Numbered from the stretch's first letter, positions 28,401 to 40,800 are shown. The stretch: 64,000 nt of DNA from Eunapius fragilis (GCA_963681505.1 OY811985.1:4883683-4947682), one strand, 5' to 3'. Notes: generated by a model from the letters alone, not told the origin. A program made the numbers and translations.

Positions 28401-30734
28401 ACCTCCACCTCCAGCTGCTCGCGACGCAACCGCAGGTCCTCGTTCTCCGATCGGACCTCCCTGCTCTCCTCCTCAGTGCCCGCCTGCGTGCCCCGGAGGT
28501 CACAGATGGTGCTATGCGCCCCTTCAAGGTCGGCCTTCAACCTGTCCGCCTCTAAGGCCTGCAATCTGCAGCGCTCTGAGAGCTGCAAGGTCTCCTGCTC
28601 ATGGCGCCTCACAGACGTGTCCTTGAGCTCCAGCATGCTTCTGAGGCTAGACAGTTCCTCCTCTCTCTCCCGTAGCACACCTTCCAGTTTCAGGAGTTCT
28701 GATTCTAGGTCCACCAGAGAGCCCTGTAAAGGATAGAGATTAGTGGCAGTGTGGTCGGGGGGGGGGGGGGGGCAGGGAGGATAGGAGGGCAATTGCCCCC
28801 CCCCCCCCCCCCCCCCGGCGGTCAAAAAACAGGGCGCCAAAATAACAGCCAAAATTAGTGATGTATTTGTAAAAATATATATATTTACGTCAAAAAAGAT
28901 ATATATTTTTTTTTAAAAGAGAAAGCACGGGGTAGCTCCGTAGTACGGTTTTCCCCCAGGCTGGTCTGTCGCGATTAACTATTTATGCAAAGGGGTACCT
29001 TTATATACTTCTGTCTCCACCACAACACCACTGATAGAGATATACAGTGCCAGTTGACACACTACCAAAAAACAGTTGACACACTACCAAAAAACATGTG
29101 TGCATGCCCTCAATGCCTGTTAAAAAATAAAAATAAAATAAAAACAAGGGCCCAATGGTAGCTTTAACTATATGGTAGTGTGAAGAGTTTTACGCTCAAT
29201 GTGCATTCTAATTCATTGGTAGATTCTACCTACATGTACCACTATGTAAGTAAGAAACCAGCCTAGGTGCATACATTGGGCATAAACGAGTGGCTTGTGC
29301 CTTATGGTAATTATGAAATATACACATATAGCATGTTTGGGACATGCATTTACTGTGCGGATTAGTTATAGAAATGTATGTTAACTTGATCTTGCAATTG
29401 CTATCATAATATAGGAAGGTGTTGTGCAGAGAAAATTTGCCCTTGGTCACCTCAGCCACACCTGCTTTGCACAACAAGAATGCTCTGTACAAATGTGTGC
29501 GCGCTCACCTTGTCACCAGACGACATCACCCGCTGCTCCATCACCGGCACCTCGGTGACTTCAAGAGGTGAGTAGGGCCCCCCGCTCTTGCCTCCAGAAC
29601 TATTCCCACTCCCAGAGGGGACCAACTTCCACTCCTCTTCGCTATCAAGCTGGGAGAGTGCAGCACTTATCACCTGAAGTCATGGATTTTGGAGGAGGCC
29701 GAGGTATGGGGGGGGGGGGGGGGGGGGAAAGAGAGAACAGAGGAAGATGAGTACTCGTGGCACATCAGGGTTGAAGCTCTCCAGAGGTATGTGCACATCC
29801 GTATTGTGAGGTATGAGCAAGTTAATTAGTGTCACATTAGGGAAGTACTTGGTATGAATATCCTAAGGTATGCATGCGTACATGTACATTTGGGAAGCCA
29901 ACCCCACCCCCAGGGAAGGTGTATTTACATACTCCCACTGTATGGTCTCAGCAGAAAATAAAGCTGCTTGGTAAATCTATGCAAACGCAAAGGCAAAAGC
30001 ATATATACACATATACACATGTACACACACCTGCACATCAGACGAAGCAGAACTGTGGTCCCTGCGCAAGCCACCATGTCCTTCCAGCTGGAGGCCAAGC
30101 TCCACCATACGACCATGCAGAGCTCTGTACTGCTCTCTCTCCTGCTCCAACAGCTGTTGGTCCTGTTCATGGGCCACCTTGGCCACACACAACTCCTTCC
30201 TGCTGAGTTCAAGCTGGCTTTCAAGTGCAGTCACTTCCCTCGCCATACTAAGACGATTCTCTTGCTCCCTTTGGATGAGGGCCTGTGAAAGACCGGCAAA
30301 AGCAACACAAAGGGGTTGGGGTGGGGGGGTGGAGGGGGGGATTAGGCCCATGGAAACAGCAGGTGGGAAGATGAGGTGGAAACAGCAGGTGGGGAGATGA
30401 GGTGGAAACAGCAGGTGGGATGATATGAGGTGGAAACAGCAGGTGGGGAGATGAGGTGGAAACAGCAGGTGGGGAGATGAGGTGGAAACAGCAGATGGGA
30501 GATGAGGTGGAAACAGCAGGTGGGATGATATGAGGTGGAAACAGCAGGTGGGGAGATGAGGTGGAAACAGCAGGTGGGGAGATGAGGTGGAAACAGCAGG
30601 TGGGGAGATGAGGTGGAAACAGCAGGTGGGGAGATGAGGTGGAAACAGCAGGTGGGGAGAGGTGGAAACAGCATGAGGTGGAGCAACACAGAGCTCATAC
30701 ACACACACACACACACACATGTGCACACACACGT

Positions 30735-30794
<60 letters not shown>

Positions 30795-33700
30795 ACCACA
30801 TGCCCAAGACACACGACAGCTGACCGAACAAACTGACCTGCATGGTTGCCAGCTCATCAGCTGCTGCCTGAGTCCTCATACCATCCTCTGCCTTCTCCTG
30901 AAGGAGCAGCTGCTTCTCACTCTCTAGGGATGCAATGATCTGCTTGCACTGTCCAAGCTGGGCCACAGCATCATCCAGTTGTTGTTGGGTTACTGGGTCG
31001 GTCACACCCCCTGACACCAGGGAGTCTTCCAAAGCCTTAGTTGGGTACGGAGAAGGGAAATGTCCATATTCCTCGTGAACAATAATACAGGTCCCATACC
31101 ATCCTCCTTTTCCAATAACACTGTCCCCATCATGGCCCCACCACATCCCCATGTCCCCACCATGGGCAATATGCATGTCCCCATCATGGGGAATGCATGT
31201 CCCCATCGTGTCCCCATCATGAGCAAGGCATGTCCCCATCATGTCCCCATCATGTCCCCATCATGGGTAATATGCATGTCCCCATCATGTTCCCATCATG
31301 AGCAATGCATTTCCCCATCATGTCCCCATCATGTCCCCATCATGTCCCCATCATGGGTAATGCATGTCCCCATCATGTCCCCATCATGGGTAATGCATGT
31401 CCCCATCATGTCCCCATCATGAGCAAGGCATGTCCCCATCATGTCTCCCCATCATGGGCAATATGCATGTCCCCATCATGGGTAATATGCATGTCCCCAT
31501 CATAGGCAATATGCATGTCCCCATCATGTCCCCATCATGGGTAATATGCATGTCCCCATCATGTCCCCATCATGGGTAATATGCATGTCCCCATCATGTC
31601 CCCATCATGGGCAATATGCATGTTCCCATCATGGGTAATATGCATGCCCCCATCATGTCCCCATCATGTCCCCATCATGGGTAATATGCATGTCCCCATC
31701 ATGTCCCCATCATGGGTAATATGCATGTCCCCATCATGTCCCCATCATGGGTAATATGCATGTCCCCATCATGTCCCCATCATGGGTAATATGCATGTCC
31801 CCATCATGTCCCCATCATGGGTAATATGCATGTCCCCATCATGGGTAATATGCATGTCCCCATCATGGGTAATATGCATGTCCCCATCATGTCCCCATCA
31901 TGTCCCCATCATGGGTAATATGCATGTCCCCATCATGCCCCCATCATGTCCCCATCATGGGTAATATGCATGTCCCCATCATGGGTAATATGCATGTCCC
32001 CATCATGTCCCCATCATGGGTAATATGCATGTCCCCATCATGGGTAATATGCATGTCCCCATCATGTCCCCATCATGTCCCCATCATGGGTAATATGCAT
32101 GTCCCCATCATGTCCCCATCATGGGTAATATGCATGTCCCCATCATGTCCCCATCATGTCCCCATCATGGGTAATATGCATGCCCTCAGCAGTAAAAATT
32201 TTTATGTAAAGATGTATACACTATCTCCGTAACTTTTATTCTATTATATAGAATAAACAGACAAATTCCATTACGCGATTTTATTCTACAAATACAATAA
32301 AATTTCATGTGTAGTAGCGAGAAAAAGATGTTTTGGAAGGTTTTGCAACAGTGAAGAGCCATACAACCATTTTTGAGGAGCCAATTAATCAGCAATGAGA
32401 AGCAGCTGTATGAAGAAGAAGAAGAGGGTACTCCAAACAGACGGAAATCTCGTACCCAGACTAAGTCCAAAACAGAAACGTAGCACAGTGAATCCTCGCA
32501 CAACCAACCAGTAACTCCATGCTAATTGGTCCCACTAGCTAAAGCCATGGCTGAGGCTAAGACAGCTGTGAATATCGATCAGTTGCTTCCAAGCTTGCTA
32601 AACAGCTGTTATCTCATGTCAGAAAGCCACTTATAGTTTTTTAAACCCGCTAGTGCAAGTGGCATGCTAAGCTATCTATATCCACGCCCACCTCTATTTT
32701 ATTCCATTACGTAGAATAAATTTTTTCATTTAAGGTAACCTGTAATCGCTATGCAGTAGTTCTGCTATGGCCTTCACTATCAATGTGTGAGTTTGCAATT
32801 GATGATGTAGTGTGATGGTGTGTGTAATGTGTGTGCATTGGTTGTCTCAAAGAATCGTAGGTTTCATGATATATGAAGGATAAAAAAGGTTTTATTCTAT
32901 TTTTAATTCTATTTGTGGGTTTCTAGGGATACAAAAAATAGAATTGTCAGCTTCAAAAACTATCACAAACCAAACAGTGGAGTAGGCAACTCACCTGAGA
33001 TGTGTTATGCTGAACTTCTCCCTTTCCACCTTTCATCTGCTCCAGCTCCCTACTGAGTGCAGCTATCTTCACTTTGGCCTGGTTCTTCAGCTTGTTAAAC
33101 TTGGCTTCTGCTTTCGAGTTCAGCTCCTGCATAAAGGTAGATGAGCCGAGGGTACGTATACTACATGCAGCACAATGAATATGGACCAACGTATTGATTA
33201 ACCCTTTTATCACCAGCAGTAAAAGGGGAACATCGTCAAGAGAGAGGGAGGAAGAGTGGGAGGTAGAAGGGAGTGGAAGGGGGAGGGGAAGAGAGAGAGA
33301 GAGAGAGGAGCTTCCCCTCCCACCTGACACCCACCTGCAAATCACTTTCCTTCTCTTCCAGTTGCCTCCTCAATTCAATCACCATCTCCTTATGCACAGC
33401 TAACTCTTTCTCCACAATTTCATCTGCAAGACAAATAGTTACAACCAAGCGAGTCTTGGATGGACCAGTAAAAACAGCCGAGCGAGGCTGCATGTTATAA
33501 GAATGTACACAGAGAAAATCTACAGTACAATAAACTCCAGAATAGGGTTTGTTATATTCTTTCCCAATAGAGACAAGTAGAGCAGTTTAATTATGTCTAT
33601 CATTGGCCAAGTCAAGTTAAAAGCAAGTCCTGGAAATCAGTTTTCCAAAAAGGGGGGGTTACAAGTCACATATTCAGTACTTCCACAAGAGCGCTTAACT

Positions 33701-34924
33701 TCCCATCTTGAATAAAGGGGTCTCCTTTTTTTTTTTTTTTTGTTACTGCGTAATCATAACTACTAAACACGGTTGCGCAGACAACAAATGCAAGATCCAG
33801 ACCCACAAGGCTGGTTACCAAACTTGACTGCGATTATGTAAGCTCAATAAGAACCTCCAAGTGTACACACAACATACAAATGAACTGATTGTGACAGCAA
33901 ATTCTCAAGCCATCCTATCCCCGCTCTCTGTAAACTGTGCATGTTAGGTATAGTGTGTATTATACGTACTGTAGGTTATAGCAATAGTTATTGTTATTTG
34001 ATTAACACATTTTCGTAAAATAATAATAATAATGTACAATGTATCCATGCATTCCCTATACATAGTATTATAATAATTATTCTGACTGCATTATATTAAC
34101 CGCACACAATACAAACAATCACACACAAAGTTCATCCACCTGCTGCACAAGGTGGGAGTAGGAACGACTCAGAATGGCACGAGCATTAGCTCTAATTAGT
34201 GAGTGACTGAGGCGACCAAAGAGGTCAGTCAATGCCATAGATTTAGAGGTATTCCCTCGAATGGCTAAACGAGCGGCTACTTGTGAGAAGGCCTTTAAAG
34301 CCTCTGGACCCCATGCACCATAACACTCTACCGCCAGCAGAATACATTTCCAACTTAGTTCAGCACATTTAGAGTCATTTTGAGTGTGCTTTCTGAGCTC
34401 AGCTGCTCTTAAAAAATAATAATAATAATCATCATCATCATCATATGGGAGGCTAAATCTGACCTTTGTTAGGGTCAATGTCAGGGCAATCCTTAGCAGA
34501 GCATTCCAAGATCATTAAGTAACCTTAATTGATAGCTATTATGTTACATTGTAAAGCACTCTCTTGGACTCTTCTATGTACATGTTCATGCATTCAAATA
34601 ATTCACCTCACCTCGCTGCTGATCCACACCATGCTCTAGGGCAGCCTTCAGAGAGCGGATCGTGTCATCCTTCTCACGACAGATGTTCCTGTACTCACTG
34701 TGGATCAGCTGTACCTGGTCCTCAGCACTCTGCAGGGCATCCCTGAGGGTGCGCACCTCCCCGTCCTCCTGTCCTCCTCCCCCCTGTACACCTCGACTGG
34801 CTGGTGGCTGCTGCAGTACCTCGGAGGTCGCTGGCTGCAAAGGGGCTTGCTCCAGTATGCTGGTCCCACCATCATGGGCATCTGTTGTGGTCACTGCTGG
34901 TGGGGACGGTGCCTCTGCAGTGTC
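25432..34924 (-). CDS. Golgin: long coiled-coil protein, giantin (GOLGB1)-like, 5' end missing
   Basis: Ten minus-strand exons with matching phases: 34612-34924, 33335-33423, 32995-33126, 30838-31035, 30031-30282, 29509-29673, 26510-28723 (2,214 nt), 26093-26252, 25765-25798 (34 nt) and 25432-25681. Together they give 1,268 residues and a stop. The first visible exon is Pro/Gln-rich and then turns helical. The segment AEAKFNKLKNQAKVKIAAL resembles the giantin N-terminal region around its KIKKLKLHAKAKL stretch. Most of the rest is heptad-rich Glu/Lys/Leu/Gln coiled coil. The C-terminus has a hydrophobic run (LGLFLFLHFILGVV) followed by a short polar end, as expected of a tail-anchored Golgi protein. 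Giantin tethers vesicles at the Golgi rim; human giantin is far longer (over 3,000 residues), so this would be a compact relative. The start-codon exon lies above 34924 and was not found. Other long golgins or a centrosomal coiled-coil protein remain possible. Confidence 0.72.
28757..28815. repeat. Poly-G / poly-C fold-back
   Basis: A run of 15 G followed 25 bp later by a run of 18 C, with ggagggcaattgccc between, can pair into a GC stem. It lies in the intron just 5' (minus sense) of the giant golgin exon. Confidence 0.7.
29037..29096. repeat. Short tandem repeat of cagttgacacactaccaaaa
   Basis: Two adjacent copies of a 22-bp unit in a golgin intron, with a degenerate third start at 29050. 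Confidence 0.6.
29706..29727. repeat. Poly-G tract
   Basis: About 20 G in a row, 33 bp beyond the acceptor of the golgin exon 29509-29673; on the transcribed strand this is a poly-C run in the acceptor's upstream region. Confidence 0.8.
30355..30675. repeat. Minisatellite in golgin intron, 26-bp unit
   Basis: The unit ggtggaaacagcaggtgggg agatga recurs about twelve times, with some copies carrying a gggatgatatga variant. It lies in the intron between exons 30031-30282 and 30838-31035, next to a (CA)n run at 30698-30788. Long ORFs across it are repeat artefacts. Confidence 0.9.
30698..30788. repeat. (CA)n microsatellite
   Basis: Interrupted (CA)n (tgtgcacacacacgtgt break at about 30720) about 50 bp from the donor side of golgin exon 30838-31035. 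Confidence 0.9.
31105..32190. repeat. 1.1-kb minisatellite with CCCCATCATG core
   Basis: The core words tgtccccatcatg and ggtaatatgcatgtccccatc alternate, so the array mixes a 12-bp unit (catgtccccatc) with a 24-bp unit (catgggtaatatgcatgtcccc). More than 60 core copies are present. It fills the intron between golgin exons 30838-31035 and 32995-33126. Early copies (31105-31310) are more degenerate than later ones. Confidence 0.92.
34119..34411 (-). pseudogene. Non-LTR retroelement 3' ORF fragment inside golgin intron
   Basis: The minus-strand reading contains CAELSWKCILLAVECYGAWG and, later, LFGRLSHSLIRANARAILSR. It is a diverged relative of the fragment at 36842-37470 (CQELGWSCILLAVETYGNWG; IYGRLNNALIRFIARAILAR). 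It lies in the intron between golgin exons 33335-33423 and 34612-34924, in the same orientation. Upstream it breaks into AAT/ATC triplet runs. Confidence 0.7.
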
Positions 34925-34929
34925 CTTAG

Positions 34930-35135
34930 GGAGAGGAATTGGAGGAGGAGGAGGAAGAGGAGGGGGGGAGGGAGGATGGGAGGGAAGAAGAGGAGGGGAT
35001 GGAGAGGAGAGGAAAGGAGGACAGATAGGGGAGGAGGGAGGAAGGAAGAGAGAGGAAAGGAGGGAGGAGAGGTGGAAAGGAGAGAAAGGGTTAATGGGGG
35101 AGGAGGGAGGGGAGGGAAGGCAGGGCAAGTAAGGG
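34930..35135. repeat. 200-bp polypurine (+) / polypyrimidine (-) tract
   Basis: Almost pure G/A on the plus strand, with units such as ggaggaggaggaagagg. On the transcribed strand it forms a very long C/T tract directly before the acceptor of golgin exon 34612-34924, where it acts at least as the polypyrimidine tract. It could also form H-DNA. Confidence 0.85.
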
Positions 35136-35368
35136 CAATCTGAGTGAAAAAGTCATCACTAGATTATAATAAAACTTTGAAGGCAAACGTTTATTACCAG
35201 CCTCTTGTGTGTGCTGATGCAGTACTTAGTCTTATAATTAATGCCACATTACTGAAACAATATCTCCGAAGTACCCTTCCCCTCTCTCGGGGGGGGAAGG
35301 GGGGGGGGGGGGGGGGGGAGTAGGGAGGAGCAGATCATTTAGCCTTCCCCAGATACATACCAGAGCCA

Positions 35369-35463
35369 CCTACACAGATCGACCACACTGAATGACAAAT
35401 AGCCTGGGTTGGTGGGTCACAGATCGACCACACTGAATGGACAAATAACCTGGGTTGGTGGGG
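35369..35463. repeat. Direct repeat, about 47-bp unit, two copies
   Basis: acagatcgaccacactgaat and the following acaaatarcctgggttggtggg appear twice in tandem, with a poly-G run (35297-35319) just before. No gene is seen between 35,140 and 36,300. Confidence 0.7.
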
Positions 35464-36300
35464 CAAACCATACTAAGCCCACTGCTAGTGCCGCCTTGAA
35501 TCATTCCGTCAGTATCTTATTCATTAATGAAGACCCCATTACCGTTCCTGGGTGTTGTTGCCCAGCGACATCTATCACGTGATCCAACCTTTGTTGGACT
35601 AGTTGAAGGCCAGCTGTAAGGGTACTCCACATGTTGCTTTGTTAAACATTGACGGAGCTCACGAGTTCTGAAACCACATGCACATAGAGTGAGTGAGGTA
35701 AAGAGTATGGAACGCAAGTTCATTGGCCACAAAAGCGCGATGACACAAGCACAAACTAACATACACGCGCCAACAACACTCATACACAAGCAGACAAACT
35801 GAAACGCGAGTGAATCTACTCGCAAGGTATACATAGTGATACACAACTACGCCACGTAGACATCCTTACCCGTGATGTATATATTTAACCCCGCCTTAAT
35901 GGTCTGGGGACCTAGATTTTGTTAAATTGCTATATCTATTATTTTTAAATTAATATCGACGTACCGCACCATTTCTAGTCTGTATGCGTATTTAGGTACC
36001 CTCACTTGGGCTGACAGATTCGTTGGGTTGCAAGGTGGTTGGGAAGCCGGTGGCGTAAGGGCTTAAATACGTGCCTTTCAAATACATGTTTGTTTTTTTT
36101 TGTTTTTTTTTTGGAAGCAGAAGTTAAGTTCGGCTGAGGCGCGTCATAAAAGCGTCTGCGTATAGGGATACTCAGTCGTACCCACTTAATTCCGTGTCAG
36201 GCATTAAGTTTATAGACAGGGTGGAATTATTTGGAATCATTGTTTGATATGATAGGCTCAACCTGGTTTCTTGTCAGAGCAAATGCAAGGGCACTGCTAC

Positions 36301-36638
36301 TAGTCGGGCGGGCCCTACCACCGCGTTTGGTCGGGTGGTAGGGCGTCACGCCTATACCAAGATTTGTGCTGCTGCAATGGGCATTGCAGCTCCAATCGAA
36401 TTGCAGCGTTCAAGTGGGTTCATTATCACCCAATTGGCGGTTGATGTGAGATAGCCCTACATGTATGGCTTGTGGCCGCTTCTGCCATTTTAGTACGGTG
36501 GTGGTAAACCACATAAGTGTGTATATTATAATATAATGATATTCACAGCATATACTACATAACTGTTCTGCACAAATCTTGGTATAAACTTGACGCCCTA
36601 CCACCCGACCAAACGCGGTGGTAGGGCCCGCCCGACTA
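36301..36638. mobile_element. Mutator-like MITE with long TIRs and 9-bp target duplication
   Basis: Inverted termini start TAGTCGGGCGGGCCCTACCA and match perfectly for about 48 bp and imperfectly to about 69 bp. The element is 338 bp. Exact 9-bp flanks CACTGCTAC occur at 36292-36300 and 36639-36647. TIRs of this length with a 9-bp duplication fit the MULE superfamily. There is no coding capacity. Confidence 0.88.
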
Positions 36639-36841
36639 CACTGCTACCTCGTTTTTTATTATAATTATTATATAATTATATTTTTTGGCAGTGATCTGCG
36701 AATACTATATAATTGACAAGGAGGCGGGACATGCACTAAAGCTAACAAACGGCTTATGCAGTTTACCCCACCTAATAATATGTTTCCGGAAACATAATAA
36801 TCATGTACACGTATATATGAACAAAACACCAAACACAAACA

Positions 36842-37470
36842 TAAGAAGTTAGAGGGTAAGAGCTCTCTTGCCAGGATGGCTCTGGCAATGAACCGGATCA
36901 GGGCATTATTCAATCGCCCATAGATCTCAGCCACCACTGATGACTTGGGGGAAGACTGGTGAATTGCCAGGTGAGATGCCAGCCTTGAAATGGTATCATG
37001 GGCCTCTTTGCCCCAATTTCCATACGTCTCAACTGCCAATAGAATGCAGGACCAACCTAACTCCTGGCATTTGGGTCCATTGGAGTGTAGCTTATGGGCC
37101 TCTGCTGCAAGGGCTGCCACCCCAGCTTGGTGAGATGACTCACCTAAGATGGCTGGGCAGAGGAGTGATGTGATGGTGATGTCCAGTGCAGCAGGTTTGC
37201 CTCTGTCCCATCCGGCAATAAGAATGTCTGCTGGTCTAGTATGATCAAGGTCTCTAGTGAGGCCATGGCTTCTCTCTACACTAACGTTCAGGTGGGCACG
37301 ACGACAGAGGTCGAAGATCTCATCCCGCAAGCGATTGTGGCATATGACAACATCTCCCCCCATGCCTGCAGGTCACAGCATGATGACCAAGAGGATCTAG
37401 GGTAGTATCGGGGCAGAATGGGCACATGGATCGACCTGAAGTGTCCAGTCCCGGTCACCACTTCATGTCC
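36842..37470 (-). pseudogene. Non-LTR retroelement C-terminal fragment
   Basis: The minus strand reads a Cys/His module (CPFCPDTTLDPLGHHAVTC, about 37350-37440), then, after a frame change near the G-run at 37361-37366, HNRLRDEIFDLCRRAHLNV, RPADILIAGWDRGKPAALDI and the tail LNNALIRFIARAILAR. This layout is typical of the region after reverse transcriptase in a group of invertebrate non-LTR elements, where the D...ALDI pattern recalls a nuclease-like fold. The reverse transcriptase itself is missing. Confidence 0.75.
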
Positions 37471-37815
37471 ACTCGTTGTTATAATTATTAATGCAATTAT
37501 TACTAGCAACTAACAACTTTGTGCGGTTTTACAGGATTAATTAAACCATGCAGAGAGGCGTTGGTAAAAGCGTCAGCCGACTAAGTTGTCCCTAGCTGGG
37601 CGGGAGGACACCCTCCCCCCCTGGCCTCTCTCACCCTCCCCATCATTGCTTTACTGGCATGTCACTCCCATGCGACGTCACTACAGGGGGGAAAACATTA
37701 TGGGGTCGCGTATGAATCATGCCCTCAAGGAGAATCATATATTAGGTGGGGCTGGCATGTAATTATTGCGCATGCGCACAACCCCCAGGAAGCTGCTGAA
37801 GCTGAGCAAGTTGTC

Positions 37816-40800
37816 ATGGCCGCACGCCAGGACTATAACATAGCCGGAAAGCCGATTTACGAGCTCGATGTAGTGCGTGATGAGCCTGTTGATATAGAGC
37901 CGACGCCAAAGAGAACGCAAGAGCAAAAGGTGAGGTATGCTGCATGTTGAGCGAGCCACGCCCACGAATGCTGAAACTATATATGGCATAAAAAGTTAAC
38001 AAATGAGCTTTTAAAGGTGATTACTTTGTCTGTCAATGACAAAGTTCCGTTCCGTGCACAGCATAACTATTAAAGCGGACGACGCGTCCGCTTTGCTTTC
38101 TAAACTTCAAAAGTCATATGACGTTTTAGGTACACTTGATAATATAGATTATACTACAGCCTATATGATAGCCATAGATTACATGTAAGTCCAAGGGGGA
38201 GTGGAGACATTGATGAAAAGTGGCAGTTCGCATTATATTATAGAATGGTACAAATATAGGTTAGACACTGAAACCGAGGGATCTACGTGATTTAGAATCC
38301 CCGAGGGCCCTGAGCTGTAGCGTCCCGAGCGGTAGCGAGGGCGCTACTAAGGGCCCGAGGGGATTCTAAATTATATTAGCGGAAGTGATTCGCGCAATCT
38401 GATTGGTCAATTGCAGGTATCCAAACGCGGTAGAAACCTAGAGAGGGACTCTAAGTGCCAGTGGGGGGGGATTCTAAGAATCCCCCCTCTAGGTTTCTAC
38501 CGCGTTTGGATACCTGCAATTGACCAATCAGATTGCGCGAATCACTTCCGCTATTGTCTAAGTGCAATATTTTTGCTTCGTTCTAGCTATTGAAGAGCAT
38601 GATTGTATGCGTTTCATTTTGCACAGAAACTGTTCGAAAACACCGTACACTTTAAAGATGGGAAAAGGAGAATTGGTAATGGAACAGCAATTTGGCTTGC
38701 TTTCTCTTACATTTTCCCTGCTATTCAATCCTCCGCAGATTTCATAATATGCTATGAGAAGTGCAAACACGACGCCGATGATATCATCGAAAGTGGGGGC
38801 CAAAACCTATCGCAGATAAGTGACTATGCAGACAGTAAAAAAGCTCGAGCCAGGAAAGCGTTCCTTAGTGCCATTCAGGCAGAGGGGGACTTCAGGCTGG
38901 AGTGTGAAACTGAACCCTGGACAGTAAGACTCAAAAAATAAAATTTAAAAGAGTAAAATATATGCTAGTGGTTACTAAAATGTATCACAGCTTTCATTAG
39001 TAGTTTCTCGCCTATACAGGAGTCCCCGGATAAAAAGACGTATTTCATAAAAGTACATGCCCCATTTGAAACTCTTCTGCGAGCAGCAGAAAAACTCAAC
39101 ATGCGTCTACCCATTGATGTAAGTTTGGATATGAAATAATCTTCTTGCATTGTTTGTTTCCACCAAATCTTTTGCTTGTTTCACACATGCAGTGTTTAAT
39201 TCATTGCGTACAAAAATATATAATGCAATTGAATCTTTAAGTTATAGTCCAGTTAATGTAAAGCATTTTGCTCTACTAAATTTTGAATGTGAGTACACAC
39301 ACTTAAACCTGTTGTTATAATGCATTGCAAGAGTTGCAGTCCATTAACTGCACTTCACATACTATTTCATTAAAATGTTAGCATAATAGAGAAAACTGTA
39401 CTGTGTAGCGTTTTAATATTTGTAGTAATTATATAACTTCCATTTTGAATTTATTCATTCATGCATTTTGTATTGACCATATTCAGAGAAATGAGCTACG
39501 ATCCTACCCACTGCGAGAGAGGATATTTGAAAAGATTGGGATTGCAGATCCATTTGTTCCAACTGTTCCTGATAACTTGGAAATTGACAATCATTTTACT
39601 GCTCCATTCAAGTACAGCAACAAGGAAAGGTAAGAACTTTTGCATGCTTTTGACCATGGTTGTGTAGTTACATGTGTATGTAAAGTAACTCTATTGGTAC
39701 TTTGATATGCAGGTTTCTACTTTGGGAAACAGAAGACCGTGAAAATGTGTTTTTTACTGATGCACAGCGCTCTGCAATTGTAAGTGAGCAGGTCATTTGA
39801 GTGACTCAGGTCACCTGTTCTTTACCCTTAATAGACCAAGTATGTTCTTTGGGAATCAAGGCACGCGAGGTCAGGAGATGCAGTAGACAACACTGACGAT
39901 GGTGAAAATCTGAGAGGGTTGGGTGCATTGTTACATGATGGCACCTTCACTGGTGCTTATCCAATTCACAATGTAAGCCAGCATCACAGTTTTGTTTGGT
40001 CGCTACATTTTGCCCTCTGTTAGGGAACTCACATGGTCACTGCTGAAGACAATGGCAAAATGTCTGACCGACAGGTAGAGTATACTGAACTGTCGACCTG
40101 GTGTTTATAATGGGCTAGTTGATATTGCCATGCATGAAAAAAAAACTCACAGTGCTACTCTGTAAGGCTCCTTGTTGCAGAGCCCCTTGAATGTATAATG
40201 CCAAAGCACGTGGCAGTGGGCAATTGCATGTATCTGTGAAAGCTGAATTTGAATATGCAAGTTTGATATTCCCTTGCGTTAATCCTTAGTTTCTGTTTGA
40301 ACAATGGGCTCACCCAAGAAACTGGTGGAAAAACCAGCCTTTGTCTCACGTGAGGTAATACTTACAAGATATATACATGCACATCCTGCTTCCTCTTCAC
40401 ACAGGCAATATTTTGGTGAGAAGATCGGAATCTACTTTGCCTGGCTGGGATTTGTCACAACCTTCCTCATTATAGCTGCTGTGGTGGGAGTCTTCATCCA
40501 GATTATAGGGATTATTTACACATTGTCTGGCAATGTCATTGCGTAAGAGGATAATTTTAGATGTTTTTAAGCATACAGTGTTGCAATTGTTAGCTGGGGA
40601 GACTGTAGATGTCAGCAAAATGTACATATATGCTTTCGTTCAGGAAAGAGATATGTGACGAAGCCAATCGGCAAGTATTTTACATGTGCCCACAGTGCGA
40701 CAATAAGTGTGACTTCTGGTACCTCACAGAGTCATGTCTCTCATCAAAAGTAAGTGCACCTTGGAAGCTTGTCTTACTTGTGATGTGCATATGTGATATG

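Noticed and set aside
26672..28736. Plus-strand ORFs of 100-258 codons
   Set aside because: They are antisense shadows of the GC-rich golgin coiled-coil exon, with Leu/Arg/Ser-rich composition typical of reversed coiled coil.
30977..31242. Extension of the golgin ORF through MGT/HDGD repeats
   Set aside because: This is intronic minisatellite translated in frame; the acceptor ctaag at 31036 marks the real exon edge.
31105..32232. Regular short repeats resembling a CRISPR array
   Set aside because: Units are 12 and 24 bp with no unique spacers, inside an intron of an animal gene; it is a minisatellite.
35517..35846. 109-codon minus-strand ORF upstream of the golgin gene
   Set aside because: No similarity to a golgin N-terminus and no phase-compatible donor, so it was not accepted as the missing first exon.
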